Notes under the pieces: model-generated
Told to the model about the DNA's origin: nothing
Seen by the model: only the letters and a program-made list of their open reading frames with translations
Databases searched by the model: none
Assembly (NCBI GenBank): GCA_003439945.1
Contig: QVRM01004813.1
Coordinates: 27,792 to 91,791, forward strand
Length of the DNA stretch: 64,000 bases
Reading direction: 5' to 3'
DNA from: Dermanyssus gallinae
Taxonomy: Eukaryota > Arthropoda > Arachnida > Mesostigmata > Dermanyssidae
In this document: positions 28,027 to 40,503 of the stretch, in pieces
Layout of the letters: each line of letters opens with the position of its first letter
Numbering within the stretch: the first letter of the stretch is position 1
Made by a program: the position numbers and the translations under genes

Positions 28027-28507
28027 CCTATAATCTGCCTTAGCGCTTGCTTAACTCCTTCTTGCGTCGTTCCTTCGAGCAAGTCCCTTTTTATAAACCT
28101 GCGCAGTGTTGACACATCCCGGCAGGCATGTGCCACAGGCCTCCCAAGTAAGGGCTGCCACAGATGCGGTAGCAGTTATATCGTCGTCATAGTAACATTC
28201 TATATTTGACCTTTCACACATGACATACCAAATAAACTTGAATCGAAAAGAAATGAAAAAAAAACTGCAAAATATATTCAAAATAAAAAAGTAGTAGTTT
28301 TCGTAGTAGTAATCTTAACATTAATAGTCATCGGCTATCTAAGCAATGTGGTCTCATAACGAGGGCTGGCAAGATTCGCACACCAATGTCTTTCTAACCT
28401 TAAAAAGCAAAACTATAAAAAAAAAGGGGGGCTGATGTAGTTTATCGTCACGTTCGCTGGGGATCAATTGTTTACACCCCGTTATGATTTAAATCAAATT
28501 GTATTAA

Positions 28508-28547
<40 letters not shown>

Positions 28548-28875
28548 TATTTTTAGAGAGCAAGAATTCGCCATGTGTTTATTATTGGCTCTAGCTCGGG
28601 TAGGAGTGCTGCCCACCAGACATTCGAGGTCACTCGATATATCCAGGTGATCACCAGTGTGTCCAACGGCTGACCTTACTGACGACAGAAGTCAAAACAG
28701 TATCCCAGAGATGAAGAGGGTTTTAACGACATGGGAAAATGAAACCTGATTCCACAGAAGTTATTCGCCCACAGTTAGATCGAATAACTCTGTGTGTCGA
28801 CGGGATGAAGATTGGGAGGTCGAGATGGACACATACTATATGTATATATATACATATCTATATATATTTATGTGT

Positions 28876-28920
<45 letters not shown>

Positions 28921-29112
28921 GTATATATATATTTATATATATATTTAGGCGAGCACTGCCGAGTGTGCAAACGTATTGTAAATGATTAATAAATCATCAC
29001 AATATTTTATATATATATATCTATATATATATATATATATATAAGTAAATTTATATGTATATATATATATATATATTATATAGTATATATATATATCATA
29101 TATATATTATAT
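28508..29112. repeat. AT microsatellites
   Basis: (AT)n at 28510-28544, 28840-28945 and 29008-29112. The sequence between (28560-28830) has no recognised gene. A stretch at 28588-28624 weakly resembles 26186-26222, also just after an AT tract. Confidence 0.85.
28970..29008 (+). repeat. 39-bp direct repeat, copy 2
   Basis: Identical to 27853-27891 and followed by an AT tract as there. Perfect identity suggests a recent duplication or a young mobile unit associated with AT tracts. Confidence 0.9.
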
Positions 29113-29124
29113 TATGTATATATA

Positions 29125-29345
29125 TATCATCTCTGTATCTCTAGATCTCTCTAGCTATCTCTATCTATCTATTACGTCTCTATCTCTCTCTATCTATCTC
29201 TCTCTCTCTCTCTCTCTCTTGGTATCGCTCTCTCTCTTCTATTCTCCCTCTCTCTCTCTCCTCTGTCCGCTCTCTCTCTCTCTCTCTCGCTATCTAGCTC
29301 TCCGTCTTCCCCTACCCCGTCCTTTCCCCCCTCCTCCTCCTCTCT
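29125..29345. repeat. CT-rich low-complexity tract
   Basis: TCTC/TATC repeats immediately upstream of the RT start at 29361. They probably mark the 5' truncation border of the LINE. Confidence 0.85.
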
Positions 29346-29360
29346 CTTGCTTGTTCTTCA

Positions 29361-31272
29361 GTCGTCCGCCGACTGGCGGCCAAAATCGGCTGCTACGATA
29401 ATAAGGTAGCTATTTCAGCAACCCTTGGTCAACACCAGCTAGGATTCGCTACCCCCGGGGGTACAGAGGTAGTGGTCCACTGTGCCCGTGCATTTTTGCA
29501 GTCGCGCAAAATGCCACGGTAATGGTCAAATTGGACTTCCGAACGCCTTCAATAGCGTCCGGAGAGACCATTTGCTTCGAGCCGTCAAGTCGTGGGCACC
29601 ATTACTGTTTCACCAGACGAACCTGGCCTATGGTTCAGGACCATCCCACCTAGTAATGCCCCAGAGCATTATGCCCTCGCAGACGGTCTTCAGCAGGGTG
29701 ATCCCCTGGGTCCCCCACTTTTTGTTTGTGTATCAAGGAATTGGTGATTCACTGCAGTCCCCCCTTAATGCCTGGTACTTGGATGACGGGATTCTGGGCG
29801 GGGACCTCCCGACCGTACTTGACGATATCCGGAAAGTTATTGATTTTAGTGTAATTAGCGGGCTGACACTGAACTCGGTCAAATGTGAAGTATATGTCAC
29901 AGCTCCCAAAGAATTTGAGCCATTAGATTTAACTGAACTTTTTAACTTGCTCCCGGGCTGTCGCGTAGTGGACAATGTTAACCTGGAGCTGCTAGGTGTC
30001 CCCTTATTGCCGGACGGCATTGCAAAAGCATTAGACAGTCAAAAAGATAAACTCGACTTCGCCACAGGCAGACTACCCCAATTGGGCGCCCACTGCGGTC
30101 TATTCCTTCTTAGATCTTGTTTTTCAGCCACGAGGTTAACACACCTTCTTAGAGGTTCCAACCTGTTTTTAACACCAGAGCTTTTACAACCATTTAATGG
30201 ACTTAGTTTAGACATTTTAGAGATCATACTAAATCTTAAGCTGACTGATGCGGCAAGGGAACAAGTAATGCTCCCGGTTTTTTTAGGCGGTCTAGGTATA
30301 CCGGACGCGGTCATGATGGCAGGACCCGCCATCGTAGCGTCATTGACCCAGGCGGCGGACAGGGTTAAAAGTTTATTGGACAGTGACGGGTGGGATGCCT
30401 ATAACGTTGAACTTAAAAAGCTGACCGAAGAATTGTCGCTGCTATTTGATTCTCCTCCGGAGGATAGGGCTAACCAGGGTAGTTGGACAGCCTCCTTACA
30501 TGAAAAGCGACTAGCAGGCCTGATTAATAGAGCACCTTCTGTTGCTGATAGAGCCAGGCTACGAGCTGTTAGTAGTCAAGGGGCTGGGGCTTGGTTACAG
30601 GCCCTACCCTGCCCGCGAATTGGGACCCTGTTAGACGACGAGACGACGCGTATAAGCGCAGGGCTGCGGCTTGGTGTTGACCTAGTCGTGCCCCACCGAT
30701 GTCGTTGTGGTGATTTCGTGGACGCCTTGGCCCATCATGGCCTGTCATGCGCGTTGAGTGCAGGCCGACGAGCGCGTCACTCCGCTTTAAATGACACCTT
30801 TAGCCGCGCACTTAGGTCCGCCGGCTTTCCGTGCGTTCTAGAGCCCCCGGGTCTTTCGAGGGATGATGGAAAAAGACCTGACGGTCTGACTTTGACGCCG
30901 TTTGAGCGTGGCCGCATGCTTGTTTGGGACGCAACTGTAACCGACTCATTAGCCCCTTCGATGGTCGGTGCAGGTGCGGACCGAGCAGGTCATGCCTCCA
31001 GGTTAGCTGAGGCTAACAAATGCAGAAAATATTCAAACGTCGATTATCCGCACGAATTTTGTCCGTTGGCGTTCGAGACTATGGGAGCTGCAGGCCCCCT
31101 TACGCTCAAGCTGATTCAGCGGGTCGGTAAAAGCCTTAATCTTTCGACAGGAGACTCGAGGGCATCTGAATTCTTGCGTCAGAGGCTGTCGCTCGACATT
31201 CAACGAGGAAACGCAGCGTCTGTTCGGGGCACATTGTTAAACTGGGCTAACCCTGGGTTAGAGAACCCGTGA
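29361..31272 (+). mobile_element. Non-LTR retrotransposon, RT + restriction-like endonuclease, 5'-truncated
   Basis: The 3' two thirds of a LINE of the R2-like group, which carries a C-terminal restriction-like endonuclease (RLE). The main ORF runs from 29482 to the stop at 31272 (596 codons). Upstream, from 29361, another frame encodes VVRRLAAKIG...LGFATPGGTEVVVHCARAF, the RT palm start. NAFNSVRRD is RT motif A surroundings, and the catalytic WYLDDG is at ORF residues 98-103. The QQGDPLGPPLF motif is found only in an alternative frame at about 29690, so two compensating frameshifts lie around 29600-29740. C-terminal domain: CRCG...HHGLSC zinc knuckle from residue 407, RPD at 465-467 and WD at 482-483 (PD-(D/E)xK-type RLE). 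The 5' part is missing; the element abuts a CT-rich microsatellite. Confidence 0.85.
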
Positions 31273-31801
31273 TCACACGTTCGCGCGGAGACAATTGTCC
31301 ACTCCAAAGTGCTAACATAGAGAAATTATATAATATATAACGTCATGTGTATCATATATATTTAGAAAAAAGTATATATACATACGTTACAAGTTACTAT
31401 CCGCGTTACTGAAAACTCTTTAGTTAGTAAATAAATGATAGGTTTTATTTAGTTACTTTAGTTCAGTCATTTTTCGCTTCATTGTCTTGGCTTCTCGACC
31501 CGCTAAGTTTTCATGTGTGAACGTCACCGTGTTATTCTAGTGCTCGGACACGCGGTCCGCGCTCGCAATGCTGTCGGCACAGCGCACGCTACCCAATGTT
31601 GTCGGTACTGTTGGTGTTATTGGTGTCGGGTATTTTGGTTGTGGTTGTTGCTTGCGACACCTGTATTGCTGTTAGGTGTCGTTTTGTAGAAGTTGTCGTT
31701 GTTGCTGTTGTTTTCAACGATACATTGTCATCTGGTTTAGCTTCCACTCGCCGTTTAACAAGACAAATGATAGCGTTTGTCTTTCTCGTAACAAACCTGA
31801 A

Positions 31802-31835
<34 letters not shown>

Positions 31836-32147
31836 TGTTACAAGATTTGGAATAAGATAGCACACATGTGCTGTGTCCATTATGTACTTCACCTTATCAA
31901 ATATTGCTCGCTATTTAAGTTAGTTTAGCATCATATATTCATGTTACTAGAACTTAAGCTAAGTATATTGGAGAACACCATTTTAGTTCACGTCGCTAAC
32001 GAATCTCGCCTATAGGCATACCTAGGAGTGAGCTGCATCACACAGTACACCTAAAACACTGCAGAGGGCAGTACCTATGAATCCCAAACAAGTCATTGAG
32101 GGTCACGACATTAAGTGTTATCTAGTATAATTTATCATTATCTAACA

Positions 32148-32148
<1 letters not shown>

Positions 32149-32199
<51 letters not shown>

Positions 32200-32271
32200 T
32201 GCGCAGTCTGTCACAACAACTACTCACTTTGAAATGTATATATATATGTATATATATATATATATATACAA

Positions 32272-32324
<53 letters not shown>

Positions 32325-32331
32325 GGAAATC
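32149..32331. repeat. AT microsatellites
   Basis: Two (AT)n blocks (32149-32196 and 32237-32331) separated by about 40 bp of unique sequence. Confidence 0.9.
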
Positions 32332-32550
32332 AGTAACATTCTCACAAACTTAAATTAATTCTGCAAACGATAAACTGCTATTTAAAATGAGAGTATTGAT
32401 TAGCTGTAGTATAAGTACTACTAGCGCTATAAACCTTTGTGTAGAAGATAGCTCTCCAACCTAACAACCAGAAGTACTAATAATAAGATTATCAATGTAC
32501 GTATTATTTATATTCAACAATTGCAATAGTAATACTAATACAAAAACACA

Positions 32551-32587
<37 letters not shown>

Positions 32588-32870
32588 CAGCCTTCAAAGT
32601 AAGCGACAAACAGACGGGCAGACACTTGGCACAATATATCGAAGCTCAGTCTACAGATTCCTTCCTTGATCACGTCGTAGTCTCAGCTTGCTAATAAAAC
32701 GCGAATGTTTTTTCTTCCAAACATATATACAGACATAGTTCACGCCGCAGCTTATATATATTGAAATATATATGTACTATACACGTCTTCAATATTGGGC
32801 GGTAGTTACGAGCAATGCAATTGGTGGATCAAATAATGGGTACAATAAAATGGCACGTGCGGCATATTTT

Positions 32871-32923
<53 letters not shown>
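32551..32923. repeat. AT microsatellites
   Basis: (AT)n at 32551-32586 and 32871-32923. The sequence between has no recognised gene. Confidence 0.85.
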
Positions 32924-32925
<2 letters not shown>

Positions 32926-33472
32926 CCTTCAGACCGACAAGGAAGCTCCTATATTTGAAAGCAATTTTGTGACAAAATACTACACAGCAGCCACGCCTAC
33001 TTCGGCGCATTCGGCAAAAACAATGGCGACAACAACCCGTAGTTGAGATCCTGCACTCGAATTGATACTGGCAAGGCGCGCCGTAATTTAGCGTTTTTAT
33101 AAGAGTGGTGTTGATCTTTAAAAAAAAGGGAATTGCAGCGACGACGAAGATAAACGCCCCGTGCTGTGCGCCGTGCCAAATCGACCGTGGAAATTATTTG
33201 CACGTTGTTCATTGAACTGCGACAAACATGCACGTACATGCACACGCTCGAACATCTCGTACACCTAGCAGATGAACCGCTAATTCATTGTCATCATAGT
33301 TGGCGACGCACGGTGGCGTCGAGAAACGAAAGAAAAAGAGAAGGCCGAATGACAACGTGACGGACACTGTCATGTACCGTTACACCATCATGAACATTCG
33401 GGCCATTATACATGTTGTTGCTGTGATGTTTTGACTGTTACTGCTACCTCATCCATGTGCATCTACATCTAC

Positions 33473-33473
33473 G

Positions 33474-33519
<46 letters not shown>

Positions 33520-33539
33520 CGACGACGACGACGACGACT
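33473..33539. repeat. (CAA)n followed by (CGA)n
   Basis: About 47 bp of CAA then about 19 bp of CGA. The surrounding open frame reads Asn/Asp or Gln/Arg runs and is not convincing as a gene. Confidence 0.9.
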
Positions 33540-34455
33540 ACTGCAACTACCACGATGTCTGCGCGTCTACTTGTGCCGCCGTCGTGACCATTGTCTTATG
33601 GAATTTTCCTTGGTTTTTCTCTACTTTCTATTTCATTTCTTCTTCTTCTTCTTCTGCTTCTTCTTTCCTTCTGCTTCGGCAGCAACAGTCGTCTTCTGTT
33701 CTGCCCCACAACATTGCCCTCCTCGGGGCTGGTAGGTACCAGGTACTGTGCCTGCCAGCCGTACACAACGCATCAGTACAAATTTCAGTCCTATTCGTCC
33801 AATGCGACACCGCCGTGACTTTCTGCTCTTCCGTTCTTCTCCTGCATGGGCTGCCTGGACCCAATTCCCCCATCCCCCCTCCTCTCCCCGCTAACTTTCT
33901 TTCGGGTCCCTATGGTATATTATCGACGGATTGACTGCCACACAAATAGGTACACGGATGCACAGACAGACAGAGAGACCGACCGACAACTAGAGATGGC
34001 CGGTAGACCACCCCACATCTATCTATACACATCGATGACGGGGGTATATCCCTACTTGCCTTCATACCAATGCGTACGTACGGGCCAACACAAGCACAAA
34101 CACCCCCCTGCTTGGCTAACGGCCTGCGTACAAACATCGATATATACACACACACACACATATACTCAATCATGCCGCCTTCACCCTTTTAGTCCTTACT
34201 TCGACTAGTTGCCGCTTCTGCTGCATGCCACACTGCATGCATGCATGTCACGCCAGTTCTCGGTCTCTCTAAATATTTTGCAACGACAACATTCTGCGCA
34301 AGACAACAACAACCACACCGCACAAACCTTTACACCTCTTACAAATAGACATAGACAACCAGCACAGAGATGGACCGATAGATATAAGTTTACACGGGGA
34401 ACTTTATACTGATTTGAACCGTCGAGGCCATACGGATAATAACTTGTTGACATTC

Positions 34456-34488
<33 letters not shown>

Positions 34489-34893
34489 CCTTGGCCGCTC
34501 CATAGACCAAAATTGTTGCTTACCAAGCACTTAGAGATACGGGATACGGTTGCCTGTTCCACTGAAGCCTCGACAAAGTTGTTGAGCTCTTTCGTTGCTA
34601 AGAGTTTTCTCCCAGACCTCTCTCACGCCACCCCAAGTGCAACACGGACCAGTTAAACGACAGACTATCTACTCGTGTATAACAACGCGAGTAGTGCAAT
34701 TCGGACAGTGGTGCCCGTCGTAAGCAACGAGAACAACAAGAACCCATAATACGATCTCTGCTTGCCTTATGGCTAGCAGCTCGGATGGAAATGGAAACCC
34801 TGTAGGCGCATTATAGCCTGAGTGCACAATCAATGCCACACATGAATGCGCTGGAAAGCCTCTGATCTTTCTTTTCTCGCGGATTCGAAGGAC

Positions 34894-34935
<42 letters not shown>

Positions 34936-35022
34936 GCTCTCGGTCCTTTGTGCCCGTAAACCTAACGAGTGACGCGGCGGATAAAAGAGAGCCTTATAGG
35001 CTCTTGTTAACAGTACTCACAA

Positions 35023-35070
<48 letters not shown>
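34456..35070. repeat. AT microsatellites
   Basis: (AT)n at 34456-34483, 34896-34933 and 35023-35069 in otherwise unrecognised sequence. Confidence 0.85.
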
Positions 35071-35073
<3 letters not shown>

Positions 35074-35819
35074 TGCATATATCAGCATCTCTTTGTAGGC
35101 GTCGCGTATATTGACTGCGCATGTCCGTACCACTAGAACGTAAGTACTCCTCTGTACGTTGTAGACTTGCAAATGAAGCCTAAATATGACTTCATCTCAA
35201 ACGAATCTCATCTAGCAACGACAATACGACCACAAAACATTGCTATTTTACACCCAGCCCAACCTTTGGCCATTATCGGTGGCCTCGAAGGTGCCAAACA
35301 ATGAAGAACAATCGATTTCTTGTGGTGGCTCTATCTGTCGTGTGACATCAGGACCCCAGGACACGCGAAACTCTAGCCCGGCGACAACTTGGTGGTAGGC
35401 TGCCACCCACCCACATGCAGGGCCTGCCTGTCTTGTCCTAGCTTTTGCCTCGGCAGGTAGAACCTAGAAAGCCAGCAAACGCGGGCGAATATAGAGGGAG
35501 GAGTGTCACGAATCGCGACCAACGGTCGGACACGTGGCCGACCTGGTTTTATCGCCGTCCCGGATTCGTCTCGTGTCCCGTAGTCTAGTCACACTCGCCT
35601 CCGCTCGTCCGTCAAACTGTAACTGCGCCACAATCCCGGCGCGCAAAAACAGGCGTCTAGAATCAGGCCGTAGCCCGAGGAGACCCGAACAGAGCAGATG
35701 CCATGCGAGTAACAATTCGCGCTATCCGCGCGTATCCATTTTGTCGCGTCCGTCCCTGAGTGACACTAGTGCACACCGCTACGAACGCAGCGAGCACATT
35801 GTTTGTAAGAAAGATGTAA

Positions 35820-35891
35820 GTTGAAGAATCTCTGTAAATTACTGTTGAAGAATCTCTGTAAATTACGGTTGAAGAATCTCTGTAAGTTACT
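35820..35891 (+). repeat. 24-bp tandem repeat, three units
   Basis: GTTGAAGAATCTCTGTAAAT begins each unit. The three copies differ by one or two bases. The unit is a multiple of three, so frames stay open (KNLCKLLL-type), but nothing else suggests a gene. Confidence 0.85.
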
Positions 35892-35994
35892 GTTTCGGTT
35901 TGCTGTCCATTGGTGTCAGCATTGTTGTTGTTGCTGCTGCTGCAGGTGTTGTCTTTGTTGCAGTAGTTGGTGGAATGGTGGTAATGGGAAAGGT

Positions 35995-36155
35995 AATGCT
36001 GCTGCTGTTGTTGTTGTTATTGTTGTTGTTGTCGTGTGTTTGCTATTGTTGCTGCTGTTGTTGTTGTTTGTTTGGGTTGCTATTGTTGTTGTTGTTGTTG
36101 TTACTGTTGTTTCTCTCGTTGTTATTGTTGTTGTTGCTGTCGTCGTCGTCGTCGT
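35995..36155. repeat. (GTT)n/(GCT)n microsatellite
   Basis: Just downstream of the receptor stop codon in gene orientation, so possibly in its 3' UTR as AAC/AGC repeats. Plus-strand poly-Leu/Val frames here are artefacts. Confidence 0.85.
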
Positions 36156-36204
36156 TTCGGTTCGTAAGGTTCACCAGAGTCGCTACTACGGTCGTCAACG
36201 TTGG

Positions 36205-36408
36205 TTAGCAGTCAGTGTCGATAAGTTTGTGCGGGTCATCCGATTGGGTAAGCGGCTTGGTAACATCGCAGCAGCGGACATTCGTTTCGGCAACGGAAGA
36301 TACGTGCGTAGAAAAGGACATCCTGGCGGCGAGCCGCGCTCCCCGGCCACCGTTAATCCCACGCCGAAGTGCGTAACGGCCATATGAGCGCTTCAGAAGG
36401 TGGTGCAC
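36205..36408 (-). CDS. GPCR terminal exon: cytoplasmic tail and stop
   Basis: The acceptor is GCGTTGCAG. The exon starts in phase 0 with VHHLLKRSYGRYALRRG, completing the NGE-V junction and giving the expected basic amphipathic helix 8. It then has a Ser/Thr-rich tail and ends KLIDTDC before TAA. There are 67 codons plus the stop. The tail has several possible phosphorylation sites, but no family-specific motif beyond helix 8 is recognisable. Downstream, in the presumed 3' UTR direction, is a long AAC/CAG-type repeat (GTT on the plus strand). I see no clear AATAAA close by. Confidence 0.88.
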   Translation of the reverse strand: MHHLLKRSYGRYALRRGINGGRGARLAARMSFSTHVSSVAETNVRCCDVTKPLTQSDDPHKLIDTDC

Positions 36409-37812
36409 CTGCAACGCATCATCCACAGCTCAGTGATGACGATTATGATGAACTAACAAGAGCCAAATACACCTGCCATAGCTCCTGCACGACACAACAC
36501 TGCTGAAACAGCAGCAGCAACAGCAGCAACAACGACTATCTCGAACTCAAACCAGCCAATTATTTGGCAATACTATAGTAACATCCATGAACAGTAATCA
36601 TAATACGAATACGATTTATTAGCATCGTATTACAATAACAATAATAATAATAATTCATCATTGCAATATTGTCGAGAGTGCAATATCGGACGCTACCACA
36701 TACTCACCACATGCTCGTTCATTGACACATCGTCACTACAATCAAGCGTCCAACGATATTCTTAGCCTACAAAAAAATGATATGTGAACTATTGTACTAT
36801 GCTACCAATTCATGGTGAATAAATCCGAAACTATTTTGTGAAATAATTGCAATATGAAACACTACATTTTACAAATGCAGGTGCTACAGCGATAAGTATT
36901 TCTAAAAGAAATCCGACCTTGACATTGATTGTGACAGATTGTCTGTAAAAAGCAGATCATCAAACGACTGATGATAATGATATTAATCAGACCAGTTATA
37001 TACATCATGCGACAATAACTATCAAAATCTTAAACAAACCAAAACGTGGACATGACTTGTAGCATTACAACAACAGCAACAATTAAAAAAAAAAACAATA
37101 AAAAAAATCAAACAAGTGCGTAGCGTCATATCTCATCGTATGCATATGCGCATCGCACATGCTTGTGGCGCGAACGTTGAGCCAATAGTTTATGGCGAAA
37201 AATCTGGTTCTAAAAAAAGGTATGACAACGTATGATGACGGTTCTCTCTGCGGCTGAGATTTTTTATCGTCTTAACTATTAGGCCTGGCTAGCTGTCACG
37301 GATAAAAAGTTTGCAACTAAGCACTATGCACACGGCGCACGTCTTGTGGTTTTCTGTCTGTGAATTTTGTTAAAAACAAACTCTGCCAGGGTGACGCTAC
37401 ACCATTTTTCTACAATCACTGCAGTTTTGCAGCTAGACTAAATTATTGTACAAAACTGTATTGCATTTTTTCGGAAAATACATGTTGAGCAAACCTGCAA
37501 GCGTCACCGACAAAGTAAAGCAATTTATAATCGCTACCCTACGTGTTGTTACAATCGCAGATCGCGAGCAGTTTTCATTATCGCCATCATCATCATTGTC
37601 GTCGTCCCTAATCTCTCAGGCGACTTAGTAACATTTAAACATGGTGAATACCTGAAGTTTGCTCTAATTAAATTAAATTAATTAAAAATTACGAATACCT
37701 GAAGTTTGCTACGATCAACTACGGCAACACGACCAACAACTCGGCACGCATATTAACTTAACGTGCAGACAAGAGTGTACGAAGAACGGACGTGGATTAT
37801 GGCTGCACCCAC

Positions 37813-37990
37813 CTCTCCATTTAGATAGCAGAATAGAAACGCTACGAACGTGCCCTGAAGGCCGTCGGACGCCTTGCTGAAGTATGCGTACAAGGTGAGT
37901 CCCCCGCAGTAATCCGGCACCCGGTAGAGTCCCAGCAGGAAGTGCATTCCGAACAGCGGAAACAGGATCATGACGGCTCGTGCGGCTTTC
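37813..37990 (-). CDS. GPCR exon: TM6, ECL3, TM7
   Basis: A 178-nt exon: one base plus 59 codons. The acceptor is GGATACAG, with no other AG in the preceding 100 bases or so, and the donor is GTGGGT. It begins KAARAVMILFPLFGMHFLLG (TM6), continues through an ECL3 with one cysteine, and ends LQGTFVAFLFCYLNGE (TM7). The break right after NGE and before V is the intron position seen across class B receptor genes. An ORF reading through the acceptor makes the exon look longer than it is. Confidence 0.95.
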
Positions 37991-38322
37991 CTGTATCCGT
38001 TCCCGCCACCACCGCAATCAGTACCGTTTAGAGGCGAATGCGTTTGAAGTAGGCCAATGGAGCGACGTTGACAGATGGCAGCATGTCGAACCACGATAAC
38101 GGGAATGCGTCAACGGTACAGCGCGGAACAGTAGTTAGTATACGTTTATATAGTAAACGCGCATATACACACACACAGACATATACATGCATGCATGAGA
38201 AACTCAGTCAAATGAAACTTACCCAATCGGATTGTTCGCTAAAGCTAGCAATGAAAACTATTCTAATAAGCAAGTAGATTCAGCACAAGCGTAGCAATAC
38301 AAGCAAGTACCAGGCCACGACG

Positions 38323-38504
38323 AATAATAATAATAATAATAATAATAATAAGCGTTGTCGTTGGCCGTTTGCAGAGGAAACGTGGCATCTATTTTAGGCG
38401 CCATGGAGTGAAATAATTATTGAAGAATTGGCAATAATACGTTCAGACCTCAAAATTGTACCATTGTTTAACATGTAAATAATAATAATAATAATAATAA
38501 TAAG
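38323..38504. repeat. Two (AAT)n microsatellites
   Basis: At 38323-38351 and 38477-38504, in the intron between the TM5 and TM6 exons. A third similar tract is at 13621-13645. Confidence 0.9.
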
Positions 38505-38805
38505 CCGCCCTTGGCGAGACTCTCTGTGAGGTGTACACGTCTTAAGTCGGTGAGCTTATAAGCCCCGTAATGAGCGAAAGCCCTCGACGTTACACTGGCG
38601 TCCGGAAGGGATCAGGGCTCTACGAGAGTTTTGCTCAAATAAACAATACAAAAATAGTCTGCTTCGAATCTTGCACGTGTCCTTATGCATCCATTAGGAG
38701 GCAACCTTTCAAGCAGTAGTCGCTTAGTCGTCTTTCTGTGTAGTGTGTGTGTTACTAAGGCATTACCACATACTAAAATGTCAAACGTGAAATTACCGTA
38801 CGTAC

Positions 38806-38891
38806 CGAAATTGAATTGGCTCCTGGCCGTGCGAACTACGCAGTTTTGACACGAGCACCCGCATAATGTTCGTTAAGAAGAAAAAGTTGCA
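38806..38891 (-). CDS. GPCR exon: TM5 and ICL3
   Basis: An 86-nt exon with acceptor GTGCTTTTCAG and donor GTACGT. It reads CNFFFLTNIMRVLVSKLRSS, then HGQEPIQF, and ends with two bases that join G of the next exon as arginine. N-I-M-R-V-L-V-S-K-L matches the strongly conserved 'NIxRVLxTKLR' TM5/ICL3 motif that contacts the G protein. Confidence 0.95.
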
Positions 38892-40439
38892 CTGAAAAGC
38901 ACGTTGAAAGCCGTCAATTAGACCCAAATTGAGAAACAGTTGAACCTTTGTTCCAACGAGAGGCGTGTATGAAGATAGCCCCTGGTGAGCAACCTTGTTG
39001 CTAGCAACGGTGTTTGTTAATCTCGAGCAACGACATTAATAAGCATGTCGAGCAAAACTACGTTATTGATTAACAAAGAAGCGAGTAAGACAAGCACGAC
39101 AATAACTAACAGATTACGACGTTTATTACGTGGAACAGTGATTTTGCGCTGCCATAAGGTGTCAATAATAAGTGTTCCTGCCACTATTATGCATTACTAC
39201 TATTTATAATTTTTGCGTTGCGGTGACTTAGAGGCGACTCCTTTTGAGTGCAACGTGCAATCCACACTTTCAGATGGGGTTTTTTTAATGGCCTCTCACT
39301 ACATCGGCCAGTGTCTCCAATCTACTCAAATGAGGACTAAAAAAACAAAGAGAAACAATAGGCTGTAGAACTGGTCGGCACGCATAAGGCGCATGTAGGC
39401 GAAAATAGGAATGTTTTTTGTCTTAAATTAATAGTTGCTCACAAACGCTGTCACGTTTCATGTGTGGCTAGCTCTGCAAAATGTGAGCTCTATAGTGCGC
39501 TTTAACTGCCATTCTTGAGTTTGCAATCACCGTCTTACTGATGGTACTCGCATGCCAATATGTCTCGTCACAGGGCTAGATAACGCTAAACAGAGCCAAA
39601 AACGGTTAAATAAAGCCTCGCAATTTGGGGCGAAAAGTGGGACCTCACAAGTTAACCCAAGGAAGAATGCGATAGTGCTGTTTTCATACCCGGTGGGAAC
39701 ACCGACCTCTCGCTCGAGATAGAGAAGCTGCGTTTACTAGTCAGCCCTTCATATAAACACCTCGTCACATCGAGCTGCCAAATACGGAGGAGACTGTCGG
39801 CAGATAGAAAGCTAATGGATGGAGCAGCACCAACTGCATGCGAAAAACCCTTGGAGATTTAATGCATTTCCCAGCTAGATTTTAAAATGGATGAACGATC
39901 CTGTGCGGGGCGGAGGCAATATTATCACTTACACATACAAACGTAGGTAATGTTATACCTCTAACTAGAAGGCTAGTGATTGCTTAAAATGGGGCTGGCA
40001 GACGGACGCACGTGAATCACGTATGTCCTAACCCCCTCCCTTTCACAAAAATATGAAAAATCCACTTGCTCTGTGCTACTGCGGGTAGCAGGTGTGCCAC
40101 AAACCAAGCTACTGGTAAGGTACGTAGACTTGCGTGAGCTGCGGAATTTATCCGGAGGGCATACGCCACCTTTGCAAACCTTTCAAGCGAGAATGACTTC
40201 ATGGCAAAAAATCGGCTTTATATTTAGGAGAAGAAAACTAACATGCACAAGTTAAGAAAAAAAGAATCCTAGATTTTTAGATAGATATAGGCTATGTCGA
40301 ATGAATTCTACCAACACGCCTCAATACCCACGCGTCTTTAGCCGTGGTTGTCCAGTAAAATCCGTAATAGAATTAATCGCAAAACTGGTTGAAGTTGTTG
40401 TTGAAGTAGTGACGCTAGCTGCACGTGAGCAGCACTTAC

Positions 40440-40503
40440 CACAAGACACAGGAGACTTGGGGTCATGTGGACCCATTCGATCCAGCCGCCGCTTAGCTCG
40501 CAG
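40440..40503 (-). CDS. GPCR exon: ECL2 and TM5 start
   Basis: A 64-nt exon with a pyrimidine-rich acceptor (TTTTCTGTGCTTTGACAG) and donor GTAAGT. One base completes the shared Asp codon, followed by CELSGGWIEWVHMTPSLLCL and a final valine. The leading cysteine is the expected ECL2 disulfide partner of the TM3 cysteine, and W...W....P.LLCL fits the entry into TM5. It ends in phase 0, matching the next exon. Confidence 0.9.

Larger units (their letters stand above)
31273..36204. other. Microsatellite-rich, no gene recognised
   Basis: Includes the 3' flank of the RLE element and many AT, CAA and GTT tracts listed separately. A purine run AGAGGGAGGAG ending at about 35503 and followed by TGTCACG is LTR-border-like, but no second LTR or pol was found. 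Confidence 0.45.

Noticed and set aside
33431..33934. 167-codon ORF
   Set aside because: Driven by CAA/CGA and TTC repeats. The remainder has no recognisable motif.
35821..36387. 188-codon plus-strand ORF over the receptor's last exon
   Set aside because: Made of the 24-bp tandem repeat and (GTT)n. It overlaps the well-supported antisense receptor exon.
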